From positions 1 through 13,774 of the forward strand of contig JACQRN010000017.1 in NCBI GenBank assembly GCA_016206515.1: DNA of 13,774 nt. Reading direction: 5' to 3'. The notes under the pieces are model-generated. The model searched no databases. It was not told the DNA's origin and saw only the letters and a program-made list of their open reading frames with translations. Each line of letters starts with the position of its first letter. The first letter of the stretch is position 1. Both the position numbers and the translations under genes were made by a program. Shown here piece by piece: positions 6,305-12,127 of the stretch. This DNA comes from Planctomycetota bacterium (GTDB lineage: Bacteria; Planctomycetota; SBBH01; JACQRN01).

Positions 6305-7804
6305 CTACGCCCCCGCCTCCCGGTCCATGAACGACCACAGGTTCTCGGCGGGGGCAGCCTTCGCCGGCGCAGCTTCCGCGGCGGATGCTGCCGGGTCCGG
6401 CGCGGCTCCCCCCGCGGCGTCCGGCAGGCGCTTGGTGTAGCGCGAGCGGCGCTTCGTGCCGAAGACGGTCCGGAAGAAGACGTCGTCGCCGGGCTTGGTG
6501 TGGGTCAGCTCCTTGTAGACGTCGGCCTCGGGTGGCGCGATCCAGTCCTTCGTCGCGAACACCTCCTGGAGCCGCTCCGCGTCGGCGGGGCCCGGGAGGT
6601 TCGCGAGGCGGTACGCCTCGTACTCGCGCTCGGTGGCGATCGGCGCCCCGTGGATGTCGTACCGCTCGTGGGCGTACGTCGACGGCTCCGCGCGGTGCCA
6701 GCGGATGGACGGAAGAACCATCTTCGGCGTCCCGGCGGGGTAGGCGGTCTCGATGATCCGGTTGAAATCCGCGAAGTGCTTCTCGAGCGTGCGCTTGTAG
6801 AAGGTGACGGTTACCGCGTTGAGGAGCTCCTTGTTGATGTCCCGCAGCGCGCCGCCGAGGCGCAGGTCCAGGAACTGGTAGGAGTACGCGGCGCTGTTCG
6901 CCTCGCGGTGCAGGAGATCCTCGTAGAGGTGCGGGTCGATGTAGTCGCGCGCTCTCTCCCCCGTGTAGTCCTGGCCGCGCTGGGCCGGATAGAACCCCTT
7001 CAGCCCCAGCTTGTAGTAGATCAGCGCGTTTGTGGAACGCTCCCCGCCGTGCAGGTCGTACCCCAGGGGGGCGAAGAGGTTGACGTATTTCTGCAGGAGG
7101 TCGACCGGGAGCTTTCCCGCCGCGAGCATCCTCTCGAACCCCTGCTGGCCGGAGCGCAGGTGTTTCGCCTCCTCGCGCAGCATGAAGGTCATCGAGCGCG
7201 ACAGCGCCATCACGGAGGAATCCTGCAGGAGCGACAGCTGGCTCCCGCCGTCTCGGTCCATGAACTCCAGGAAGCAGTACATCCCGATCCAGTCGGTGAT
7301 CGGGTTGTTGAAGGCGCCCAGGAGGCGCGCGTTCGCCCCACGCCCCGAGCGGCGCTCCAGGAGCGTTTTGGCGGTGAGGAAGGCGTGGTCGGTCTTGAGC
7401 GTCTCCGTGGCGAACCACCCCATCTGCCAGCCGTGCCGGAACTCCTCCTTGATCACCGACATCAGGATCTTGCGGTCGTAGTCGGACGGCGCGGAGTCCC
7501 AGAGCCCCACCTGCTGCTCGTTGGAGCCGAACTCGGTGTCCCCCTGGATGTTGGCGAGGTTCGACAGGATCTGGTGGATGTCGCGGCCGTTCCATTCCCC
7601 CTTGGGGAACTCGGAGGGGGCCTTCCATTTCGGCGTCCCCGCGTAATCTCCGAACGGGATCGTCTCGCCCCGGACCGGGCCGAGGACGATCTTGTACTCG
7701 TTCTCCAGGAGGTCGGGGACGTTGAGTCCGACGTCGTGGAGGTACCACAGGGAGTACTCGCGGAACTCCTCGAAGGATCGGATCGGGGATCGCGCCTGGG
7801 TCAT
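6305..7804 (-). CDS. BoxB-like ferritin-fold diiron oxygenase (PaaA/BoxB family)
   Basis: A 499-residue protein of the diiron epoxidase group that includes benzoyl-CoA 2,3-epoxidase BoxB and phenylacetyl-CoA epoxidase PaaA. Candidate iron ligands sit in helices at Glu91 (GDTEFGSNEQQ), Glu121 and His124 (EEFRHGWQM), Asp183 (EFMDRDGG), and Glu212 and His215 (REEAKHL). The spacings of 30, about 62 and 29 residues between these sites match what I remember for BoxB. No signal peptide is visible. The last roughly 50 residues are an Ala/Pro-rich tail ending in ENLWSFMDREAGA, beyond the usual family end. ATG 7804 lies 5 bases after the stop of the upstream toroid gene, so translation is likely coupled. 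No BoxA reductase, BoxC or ligase gene is in the window, so aromatic-CoA oxidation is not established; another substrate is quite possible. The gene ends 3 bases from the convergent lipid-kinase gene. Confidence 0.75.
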   Translation of the reverse strand: MTQARSPIRSFEEFREYSLWYLHDVGLNVPDLLENEYKIVLGPVRGETIPFGDYAGTPKWKAPSEFPKGEWNGRDIHQILSNLANIQGDTEFGSNEQQVGLWDSAPSDYDRKILMSVIKEEFRHGWQMGWFATETLKTDHAFLTAKTLLERRSGRGANARLLGAFNNPITDWIGMYCFLEFMDRDGGSQLSLLQDSSVMALSRSMTFMLREEAKHLRSGQQGFERMLAAGKLPVDLLQKYVNLFAPLGYDLHGGERSTNALIYYKLGLKGFYPAQRGQDYTGERARDYIDPHLYEDLLHREANSAAYSYQFLDLRLGGALRDINKELLNAVTVTFYKRTLEKHFADFNRIIETAYPAGTPKMVLPSIRWHRAEPSTYAHERYDIHGAPIATEREYEAYRLANLPGPADAERLQEVFATKDWIAPPEADVYKELTHTKPGDDVFFRTVFGTKRRSRYTKRLPDAAGGAAPDPAASAAEAAPAKAAPAENLWSFMDREAGA

Positions 7805-7809
7805 GCCAT

Positions 7810-9195
7810 CTAGTCGGTCCCGCCGACCCCGTAGTCGGTCGAGGTCCCGCGCGCCAGGAACAGGATCGCGAACGCCGTGCGGACTCCGTCGGGCTCGAAC
7901 GCCCCTTCGCCGGGCCACGAGCCATCCGTTCGTTGCGCCGGCAGGAGATGCTCCGCCCCCTCCTGATACCAGTTGTGTCCGCCGAGGGTGCGAAAATTCG
8001 CCAGGACCCCGCATCGCTCCAGGCCGTAGAGGTAGTAGCCCTTCGCCGGTCCGAAGTTGCGATATCTCGTCTTGTCCACGGCGGGGTTCCGGTCGACGGC
8101 CCAGTTGATCTGAAACCAGGCCAAGCCGTCGCGCGCCGCCTGGGTGACCAGCCTCTGCTCGTCGGCGGTCAGGTCCGGGACTTCCGATTGCGCGATCAGC
8201 ATCGTCGCCAGGCCGCAGGTGGTCATGCTCCCGTAGGCCTCTACGGCGTCCGTCGTGTTCATGTACGACCACCCGCGCGCGAGGTCGACCTCGGTCCCGA
8301 TCGTGTAGTCCGGGCCCGCAGCATCCTCGTTCGAGAGTGTCAGCTGCACCTCGGGGCCTGTGGTTTCCTGCATCTGCAGGAACCGGGCGACGATCACCCG
8401 CCACAGTGTCCGGTATCCGGTCGGCTTCGCGCCCAGGAGCGAGGCGGCCTTCAGTCCCTGGACCGCGTACTGCGTGTTGGACAGGTCGGTGCGCTGCACG
8501 GGCTGCTTCGGGTTCAGGAGCGCCCGCAGATCCGCTCCGAAGGCCAGGGTGTCGCGTGTCCCGGAGATCCCGTACTCCGGTTGCGGAAGCTCCTCCACGG
8601 GGTATCCGTCGGCCCCCCCGGGGCAGGAGTAGTTCCACATCCCGGCGTTGCACCCCGAGGCGAGCCAGTTGGCCGCCTGCTGGACCCAGTCCGCGTTGCG
8701 GTTCCCGCCCGCGCGGGGTGCGCCGACGGGACGCCCCTGCCGGGCCGGCCGCTCCCGCCTGCCCGACCCCGGCCGCGCAGGCGGGTGGAGCATCGACTCG
8801 CGCAGCAGGAGCGTGATCGCAACGTCGTAGGTATGTTGCATCGGGCGGTCGCGCAGGAAGATCCACGTATCCTGGATCAGGGGGTCGGAGGGGGAGACTC
8901 CGCCGACGACCAGGGCATGAGCGTACAAGGCGACGCGCCCGGCCTCGTGGCCGGCCGGGCCCACGCGGGTATCCCGTTGTTTCGCCGCCGCGAGCTCGGT
9001 TGCCAGAAGGGCCTTGAGTTGTACAGTGGCCCGCTCGATCGCCACGTCGATCCTTTGCGCCAGCTCCGGCGGAATCCCCCCCTTCGCTCCGCTCGCCTCG
9101 CGTGGAGATCGCCGGGACCGCCCGGAGGCGTCGAGGGACGGGGCCAGGGTCAGCAGGCAGGCGAGCGCACCGGCGAATCGGGCATGACGCAGCAC
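7810..9195 (-). CDS. Secreted prenyltransferase/squalene-oxidase-repeat (alpha-toroid) protein, copy 1
   Basis: A 461-residue exported protein with the alpha/alpha-toroid fold used by terpene cyclases and protein prenyltransferases. The N-terminal signal peptide runs LRHARFAGALACLLTLAPS with likely cleavage near residue 23. QW-type repeats are visible: NWLASGCNAGMWNYSCP (from about residue 176), SNTQYAVQGLKAASLLG, SMTTCGLATMLIAQ and, near the end, QRTDGSWPGEG followed by RTAFAILFLARG. No DXDD cyclase motif and no prenyltransferase zinc site are evident, so catalysis by those routes is unlikely. An Arg/Pro/Gly-rich loop (residues about 137-166) is probably disordered. GTG 9195 is preceded at 5 bases by AAGGAGG, which fixes the start. 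It is a paralogue of the gene upstream, but lacks about 16 residues around position 73-84. The BoxB-like gene follows after 5 bases. Role unknown. Confidence 0.82.
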   Translation of the reverse strand: MLRHARFAGALACLLTLAPSLDASGRSRRSPREASGAKGGIPPELAQRIDVAIERATVQLKALLATELAAAKQRDTRVGPAGHEAGRVALYAHALVVGGVSPSDPLIQDTWIFLRDRPMQHTYDVAITLLLRESMLHPPARPGSGRRERPARQGRPVGAPRAGGNRNADWVQQAANWLASGCNAGMWNYSCPGGADGYPVEELPQPEYGISGTRDTLAFGADLRALLNPKQPVQRTDLSNTQYAVQGLKAASLLGAKPTGYRTLWRVIVARFLQMQETTGPEVQLTLSNEDAAGPDYTIGTEVDLARGWSYMNTTDAVEAYGSMTTCGLATMLIAQSEVPDLTADEQRLVTQAARDGLAWFQINWAVDRNPAVDKTRYRNFGPAKGYYLYGLERCGVLANFRTLGGHNWYQEGAEHLLPAQRTDGSWPGEGAFEPDGVRTAFAILFLARGTSTDYGVGGTD

Positions 9196-9261
9196 GGGGA
9201 CCTCCTTGCGAACGGGGCGCAGGGTCTGCGGGACTCTACCCTCCCGCGAAACGAGGATCAA
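9195..9261 (-). promoter_or_regulatory. Promoter and ribosome-binding site of toroid copy 1
   Basis: On the minus strand TTGATC (9261-9256) and TAGAGT (9238-9233) are separated by exactly 17 bases, close to the sigma-70-type TTGACA/TATAAT pattern. AAGGAGG (9207-9201) lies 5 bases before the GTG start. The same two hexamers with the same spacing stand before toroid copy 2, although the spacer bases differ in several places, which supports a conserved function. The expected leader is only about 30 bases. The toroid gene and the BoxB-like gene would be transcribed together from here. Confidence 0.6.
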
Positions 9262-9300
9262 ACGGGGCGCACGACTACCCGATCTCATGGCCCATGGAAA

Positions 9301-9314
9301 CCGCGCGCACGCGG
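9301..9314 (-). terminator. Small hairpin after toroid copy 2, possible weak terminator
   Basis: CCGCG and CGCGG arms (9301-9305 and 9310-9314) close a 4-base loop, 10 bases after the stop of copy 2, and on the minus strand are followed by only three T residues. It could end or attenuate transcription from the copy 2 promoter before the copy 1 promoter, but the short T-run makes it weak. Confidence 0.35.
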
Positions 9315-9324
9315 GGGTGAAACG

Positions 9325-10743
9325 CTACTCGGCCCCGCCGACCCCATAGTCGGCCGAGGTCCCCCGCGCCAGGAACAGGATCGCGAACGCCGTGCGCAGC
9401 CCGTCGGTTTCCATGTTCCCTTCCCCCGGCCACGTCCCGTCCGGACGCTGCGCCGGGAGGAGGTGCTCCGCCCCCTCCTGGTACCAGTTGTGCCCGCCGA
9501 TCGTGCGGAAGTTCGCCAGGACGCCGCACCGCTCGAGGCCGTAGAGGTAGTAGTACTTCGCCTCCGCCGGGATCGCGAAGGGCATCTTGTCCGCCCCCAG
9601 ATTCCGGTCGACCGCCCAGTTCAGCTGGAACCACGCCAAGCCGTCGCGCGCCGCCTGGGTGATCAGCATCTGCTCGTCGGCCGAGAGGTCCGGGACTTCC
9701 GATTGCGCGATCAGCATCGTCGCCAGGCCGCAGGTGGTCATGCTTGCGTAGGGGACGTTGGCGCCGTTCCCGTAGTATCGCCATCCGCGCGCCCGATCGA
9801 CCTCCATCCCGATCGTGTAATCCGGACCCGCGGCGTCCTCGCTCGAGAGCGCCAGCTGCACCTCGGGGCCCGTGGATTCCTGCAGTCGCAGGAATCGGGC
9901 GACGACCACACGCCACATCGACCGGTATCCGGTCGGCTTGGCGCCCAGGAGCGAGGCGGCCTTCAATCCCAGGACCGCGTACTGCGTGTTGGACAGGTCG
10001 GTGCGTGGCTGATCATGTTTGGCCAGGAGCGCCTGCAGGTCCGCTCCGAAGGCCGGGGCGTCGCGCGAGCCGGAGATCTCGTAGTCGGATTGCGGGAGTT
10101 CCTCGACCGGATATCCGGTCGTGTCACCGGGGCAGAAATAGTTCCAGGTCCCTCCGTCGCACCCCGAGGCGAGCCAGTTGGCCGCTTGCTGGGCCCAGTC
10201 GGCGTCCCGGTTGCCGCCCGCGCGGGGCGCGCCGACGGGACGCCCCTGCCGGGCCGGCCGCTCCCGTCCGCCCGCTCCCGGCCGTGCCGGTGGGTGGATC
10301 ATCGACTCGCGCAGGAGGAGCGTCATCGCCACCTCGTAGGTGTGCCGCATCGGACGGTCGCGCAGGAAGTCCCAGGATTCCTGGATGATCGGATCGGCGG
10401 GGGGCACCCCCCCGACGACCAGCGCGTGGGCGTACAGGGCGACCCGCCCGGCGGCCCAGAGGTTGTAGGTGTGTGTGAAGTTCCCCCCCCCATTGTGGAC
10501 GACCGGCTCCGGGCGCGCGCCGCCGACCTCGAGCCGCTTCGCATTCGTGAGCTCCGTCTGGAGCAGGGTCTTGAGCTGGACGGCGGCCCGTCCGATCGCC
10601 GCGTCGATCCTTGCCCCGAGCTCCGGGGAGATCCCCCCCTTTGCCCCGCTCGTCTCACGCTGGCGCGACCGTCTGTAGGCCTCGACGGACGGTGCCAGGG
10701 CCAGCAGGGAGGCAAAAACGACAACGATCCGGGCGGTACGCAT
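9325..10743 (-). CDS. Secreted prenyltransferase/squalene-oxidase-repeat (alpha-toroid) protein, copy 2
   Basis: A 472-residue exported paralogue of the next gene downstream. The signal peptide is TARIVVVFASLLALAPSVEA, cleaved near residue 22. Toroid repeats occur in the same order: NLWAAGRVALYAHAL (residues 94-108), NWLASGCDGGTWNYFCP, SNTQYAVLGLKAASLLG, SMTTCGLATMLIAQ, YYLYGLERCGVLANF and QRPDGTWPGEG before the closing RTAFAILFLARG. There is no DXDD motif. Compared with copy 1 it keeps a longer segment at residues about 70-97, including HNGGGNFTHTYNLW, which looks like the ancestral first toroid helix. The same Arg/Pro/Gly-rich loop is present. ATG 10743 has AAGGAGG 8-9 bases upstream; the in-frame ATG seven codons earlier would place that site inside the gene. 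A promoter very like that of copy 1 precedes it. The ligand or substrate is unknown. Confidence 0.82.
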   Translation of the reverse strand: MRTARIVVVFASLLALAPSVEAYRRSRQRETSGAKGGISPELGARIDAAIGRAAVQLKTLLQTELTNAKRLEVGGARPEPVVHNGGGNFTHTYNLWAAGRVALYAHALVVGGVPPADPIIQESWDFLRDRPMRHTYEVAMTLLLRESMIHPPARPGAGGRERPARQGRPVGAPRAGGNRDADWAQQAANWLASGCDGGTWNYFCPGDTTGYPVEELPQSDYEISGSRDAPAFGADLQALLAKHDQPRTDLSNTQYAVLGLKAASLLGAKPTGYRSMWRVVVARFLRLQESTGPEVQLALSSEDAAGPDYTIGMEVDRARGWRYYGNGANVPYASMTTCGLATMLIAQSEVPDLSADEQMLITQAARDGLAWFQLNWAVDRNLGADKMPFAIPAEAKYYYLYGLERCGVLANFRTIGGHNWYQEGAEHLLPAQRPDGTWPGEGNMETDGLRTAFAILFLARGTSADYGVGGAE

Positions 10744-10812
10744 CGCGGGAACCCTCCTTCGCATGGGCCGGAAGACCTCCGGGACTCTACCCCTCCACGG
10801 ATCGGGGATCAA
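10743..10812 (-). promoter_or_regulatory. Promoter and ribosome-binding site of toroid copy 2
   Basis: Minus-strand TTGATC (10812-10807) and TAGAGT (10789-10784) are 17 bases apart, identical hexamers and spacing to those before copy 1. The -35 hexamer overlaps the stop codon of the upstream nuclease gene (10811-10809). A Shine-Dalgarno AAGGAGG stands around 10753-10759, and the leader would be about 34 bases. The promoter gives the toroid gene expression independent of the nuclease. Confidence 0.6.
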
Positions 10813-11771
10813 ACGGTGTCGTGTGCCGGAGGCGCGCGCATCGCCGGGAGGATCTGCCCTCCGCGCGGGCAGATCTTCAGGTAGTTGCAGCGGCGGCAGG
10901 TCCGGTCGTCGTCGGTCGTGGCGAACGCATCCTCGGGGCGCGGGGTGTTGCGCGCGCTTTCCTCCAGCAGCGCGCGCATGTCCGCGATGCTGCCGCGGAT
11001 GTACGCCTGGACCGATTCGATCTCCTTCGGGGTGATGCCGTATTCGCGGGGTTGTCCGCCGCGGAGGTTGTACTCGACGAGGCGCATCTTATCGGGGGGG
11101 AGGCTCCACGCCTGGCTGCCGTACAGGGCGTAGCAGGTCAGCTGCACGGAGTGGTTCTCGCCGGCGTCACCGGTCTTCCAGTCGTAGATGATCGTCGCGT
11201 CGGCTTCGCGCACCGCGCAGTCGAGGGACGCCCATACCTTCACCCCCTCGAACGTGAAGTGGGTCCTCTTCTCCTCGACCTCGACGAACGCCTCCTTCGG
11301 GAGCGAGCGCAGGCGCGCGAACGTCTCCGAGGCGTAGAAGTTCCGGAGGCACTCGTCGGCCAGTTCGGCGGAGCGCTTCCATTCCACGTCGGGGACCGGC
11401 AGGTCGTACTCGTGCTCGAACAGCCCGACGTACTTTTTAGGTGCCGCGCGGTAGTGGCGCCGGCGGGAGTTGGCGAAGTCGGTGCGCATCTCGCCGCGGA
11501 CGATCTTGAGGATCTCGTCCACGGGGAGGACCTCCTGGCCGCGGCGAAGGTTCTGCAGCGATCTGGCGATGCACTCGTGGACACGGATCCCGACCCAGGC
11601 CGCACGCCCCTTCAGCTTCGACAGGACGTACGCCTCTCGCGTCCGTTGCGGTGCGCCGTCCTCCCAGCCGTGCCACATCCCGTAGTGCTGGAACCAGTAC
11701 TGCCGTGCGCAGGCGCGCAGGCGCTTGTCGCGGGAGATCGACCATGCGAATTCGTTCTCGAGGCGCGCCAT
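10809..11771 (-). CDS. PD-(D/E)XK (RecB-type) nuclease with probable 4Fe-4S cluster
   Basis: A 320-residue single-domain nuclease of the RecB/Cas4/AddB class, which cuts or trims DNA with a divalent metal. All active-site elements are visible: GIRVHEC (His65), WASLDCAV (Asp184), IYDWKTGD (Asp197 and Lys199) and QLTCYALY (Gln210, Tyr214). Cys21 in LRACARQYW, and Cys292, Cys295 and Cys301 in TCRRCNYLKICP, form the split cysteine set that holds an iron-sulfur cluster in Cas4 and AddB. An FAWSISR motif opens the protein, as in the PDDEXK_1 family. There is no helicase domain and no cas gene nearby, so it is not assigned as Cas4 or AddB. ATG 11771 is chosen because homology starts there; no clear ribosome-binding site precedes it and a small hairpin is present instead. 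It lies 29 bases after the lipoprotein gene. The biological role is open: repair, or processing of foreign DNA. Confidence 0.85.
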   Translation of the reverse strand: MARLENEFAWSISRDKRLRACARQYWFQHYGMWHGWEDGAPQRTREAYVLSKLKGRAAWVGIRVHECIARSLQNLRRGQEVLPVDEILKIVRGEMRTDFANSRRRHYRAAPKKYVGLFEHEYDLPVPDVEWKRSAELADECLRNFYASETFARLRSLPKEAFVEVEEKRTHFTFEGVKVWASLDCAVREADATIIYDWKTGDAGENHSVQLTCYALYGSQAWSLPPDKMRLVEYNLRGGQPREYGITPKEIESVQAYIRGSIADMRALLEESARNTPRPEDAFATTDDDRTCRRCNYLKICPRGGQILPAMRAPPAHDTV

Positions 11772-11778
11772 GGTCAGG

Positions 11779-11812
11779 GGGCGTGCGACGCCCGGGTCAT
11801 TCAGCGCCCGGG
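11779..11812 (-). promoter_or_regulatory. Hairpin-rich leader of the nuclease gene
   Basis: GGGCG (11779-11783) pairs with CGCCC (11789-11793) around 5 bases, just before the nuclease ATG. The self-complementary CCCGGG occurs at 11791-11796 and again at 11807-11812, inside an 8-base direct repeat CGCCCGGG. The second stem spans the lipoprotein stop codon. Together they could fold the junction so that nuclease translation depends on ribosomes leaving the lipoprotein gene. This is an inference from structure alone. Confidence 0.25.
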
Positions 11813-12127
11813 ATCGGCGGGAGGGGTGACGCTCGCCGGCTCCGCCACGGTGACGCTCGTGTACCCGGCCCTCCCGAGCGCCACGACGAGGCGCGCGACG
11901 GCCTGTGGGGGTGCATCGGAGGCGGGATGGATCTCGACCCCCGCATCGGTCCCTACGGGGAGCGTCAGGAGGTGCATCGCAGCCGACTCCGGCCCCGGAA
12001 ACGCCTGGTCGGCGTAGACGATCGTCCCGTCGGAGAGGACCGACAGGTGGAAGAACGGGGGGGGCTCGCGCCCCGCGCACGAGGCGAGGGTCGCCAGGAG
12101 CGCGGCGATCGTTAGGAGGCGCGTCAC
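11801..12127 (-). CDS. Small lipoprotein with an ExbD/TolR-like periplasmic domain
   Basis: A 108-residue protein with a type II signal peptide: RLLTIAALLATLASC, lipobox Leu14-Ala15-Ser16-Cys17. The mature part, about 92 residues, resembles the periplasmic domain of ExbD/TolR: a strand with a DG turn (LSVLSDGTIVYADQ), a VEIHPASDAPPQAVARLVVAL stretch split as strand plus helix, and GYTSVTVAEP as the last strand, where ExbD proteins have a helix followed by an aGv-type strand. True ExbD has a transmembrane helix with a conserved Asp in place of a lipid anchor; that helix is missing here, so it would not act as a proton channel part. The resemblance is by eye and moderate. GTG 12127 overlaps the E1 stop codon as GTGA, implying cotranscription with the dehydrogenase gene. 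Confidence 0.65.
   Translation of the reverse strand: MTRLLTIAALLATLASCAGREPPPFFHLSVLSDGTIVYADQAFPGPESAAMHLLTLPVGTDAGVEIHPASDAPPQAVARLVVALGRAGYTSVTVAEPASVTPPADPGR

Larger units (their letters stand above)
7810..10813 (-). repeat. Tandem duplication of promoter plus toroid gene (two units of about 1.5 kb)
   Basis: The blocks 7810-9262 and 9325-10813 are direct repeats that cover promoter, signal peptide and full coding sequence. Identity is patchy but high: a 59-base run is identical at 8171-8229 and 9686-9744, and a 37-base run at 8721-8757 and 10230-10266, including synonymous positions. The main gap is about 16 codons missing from copy 1. The 63-base spacer between the units is not duplicated. 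Confidence 0.8.

Noticed and set aside
7805..8866. N-terminal extension of the BoxB-like frame into the toroid gene
   Set aside because: It overlaps toroid copy 1 in another frame with Arg/Gly-rich sequence; the diiron domain begins at ATG 7804.
7810..10743. Functional squalene-hopene cyclases
   Set aside because: Both proteins have signal peptides, lack the DXDD motif and are shorter than the usual 600-plus residues of that enzyme.
7933..10884. A 983-codon open frame on the plus strand across both toroid genes
   Set aside because: It is antisense to two clear, signal-peptide-bearing paralogues with Shine-Dalgarno sites. Long antisense frames are expected in such GC-rich DNA and in duplicated genes, and the translation is Arg/Pro/Gly-rich with no domain.
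10809..11771. Cas4 of a CRISPR system
   Set aside because: There is no repeat-spacer array and no other cas gene in the window; the nuclease family alone is not enough.
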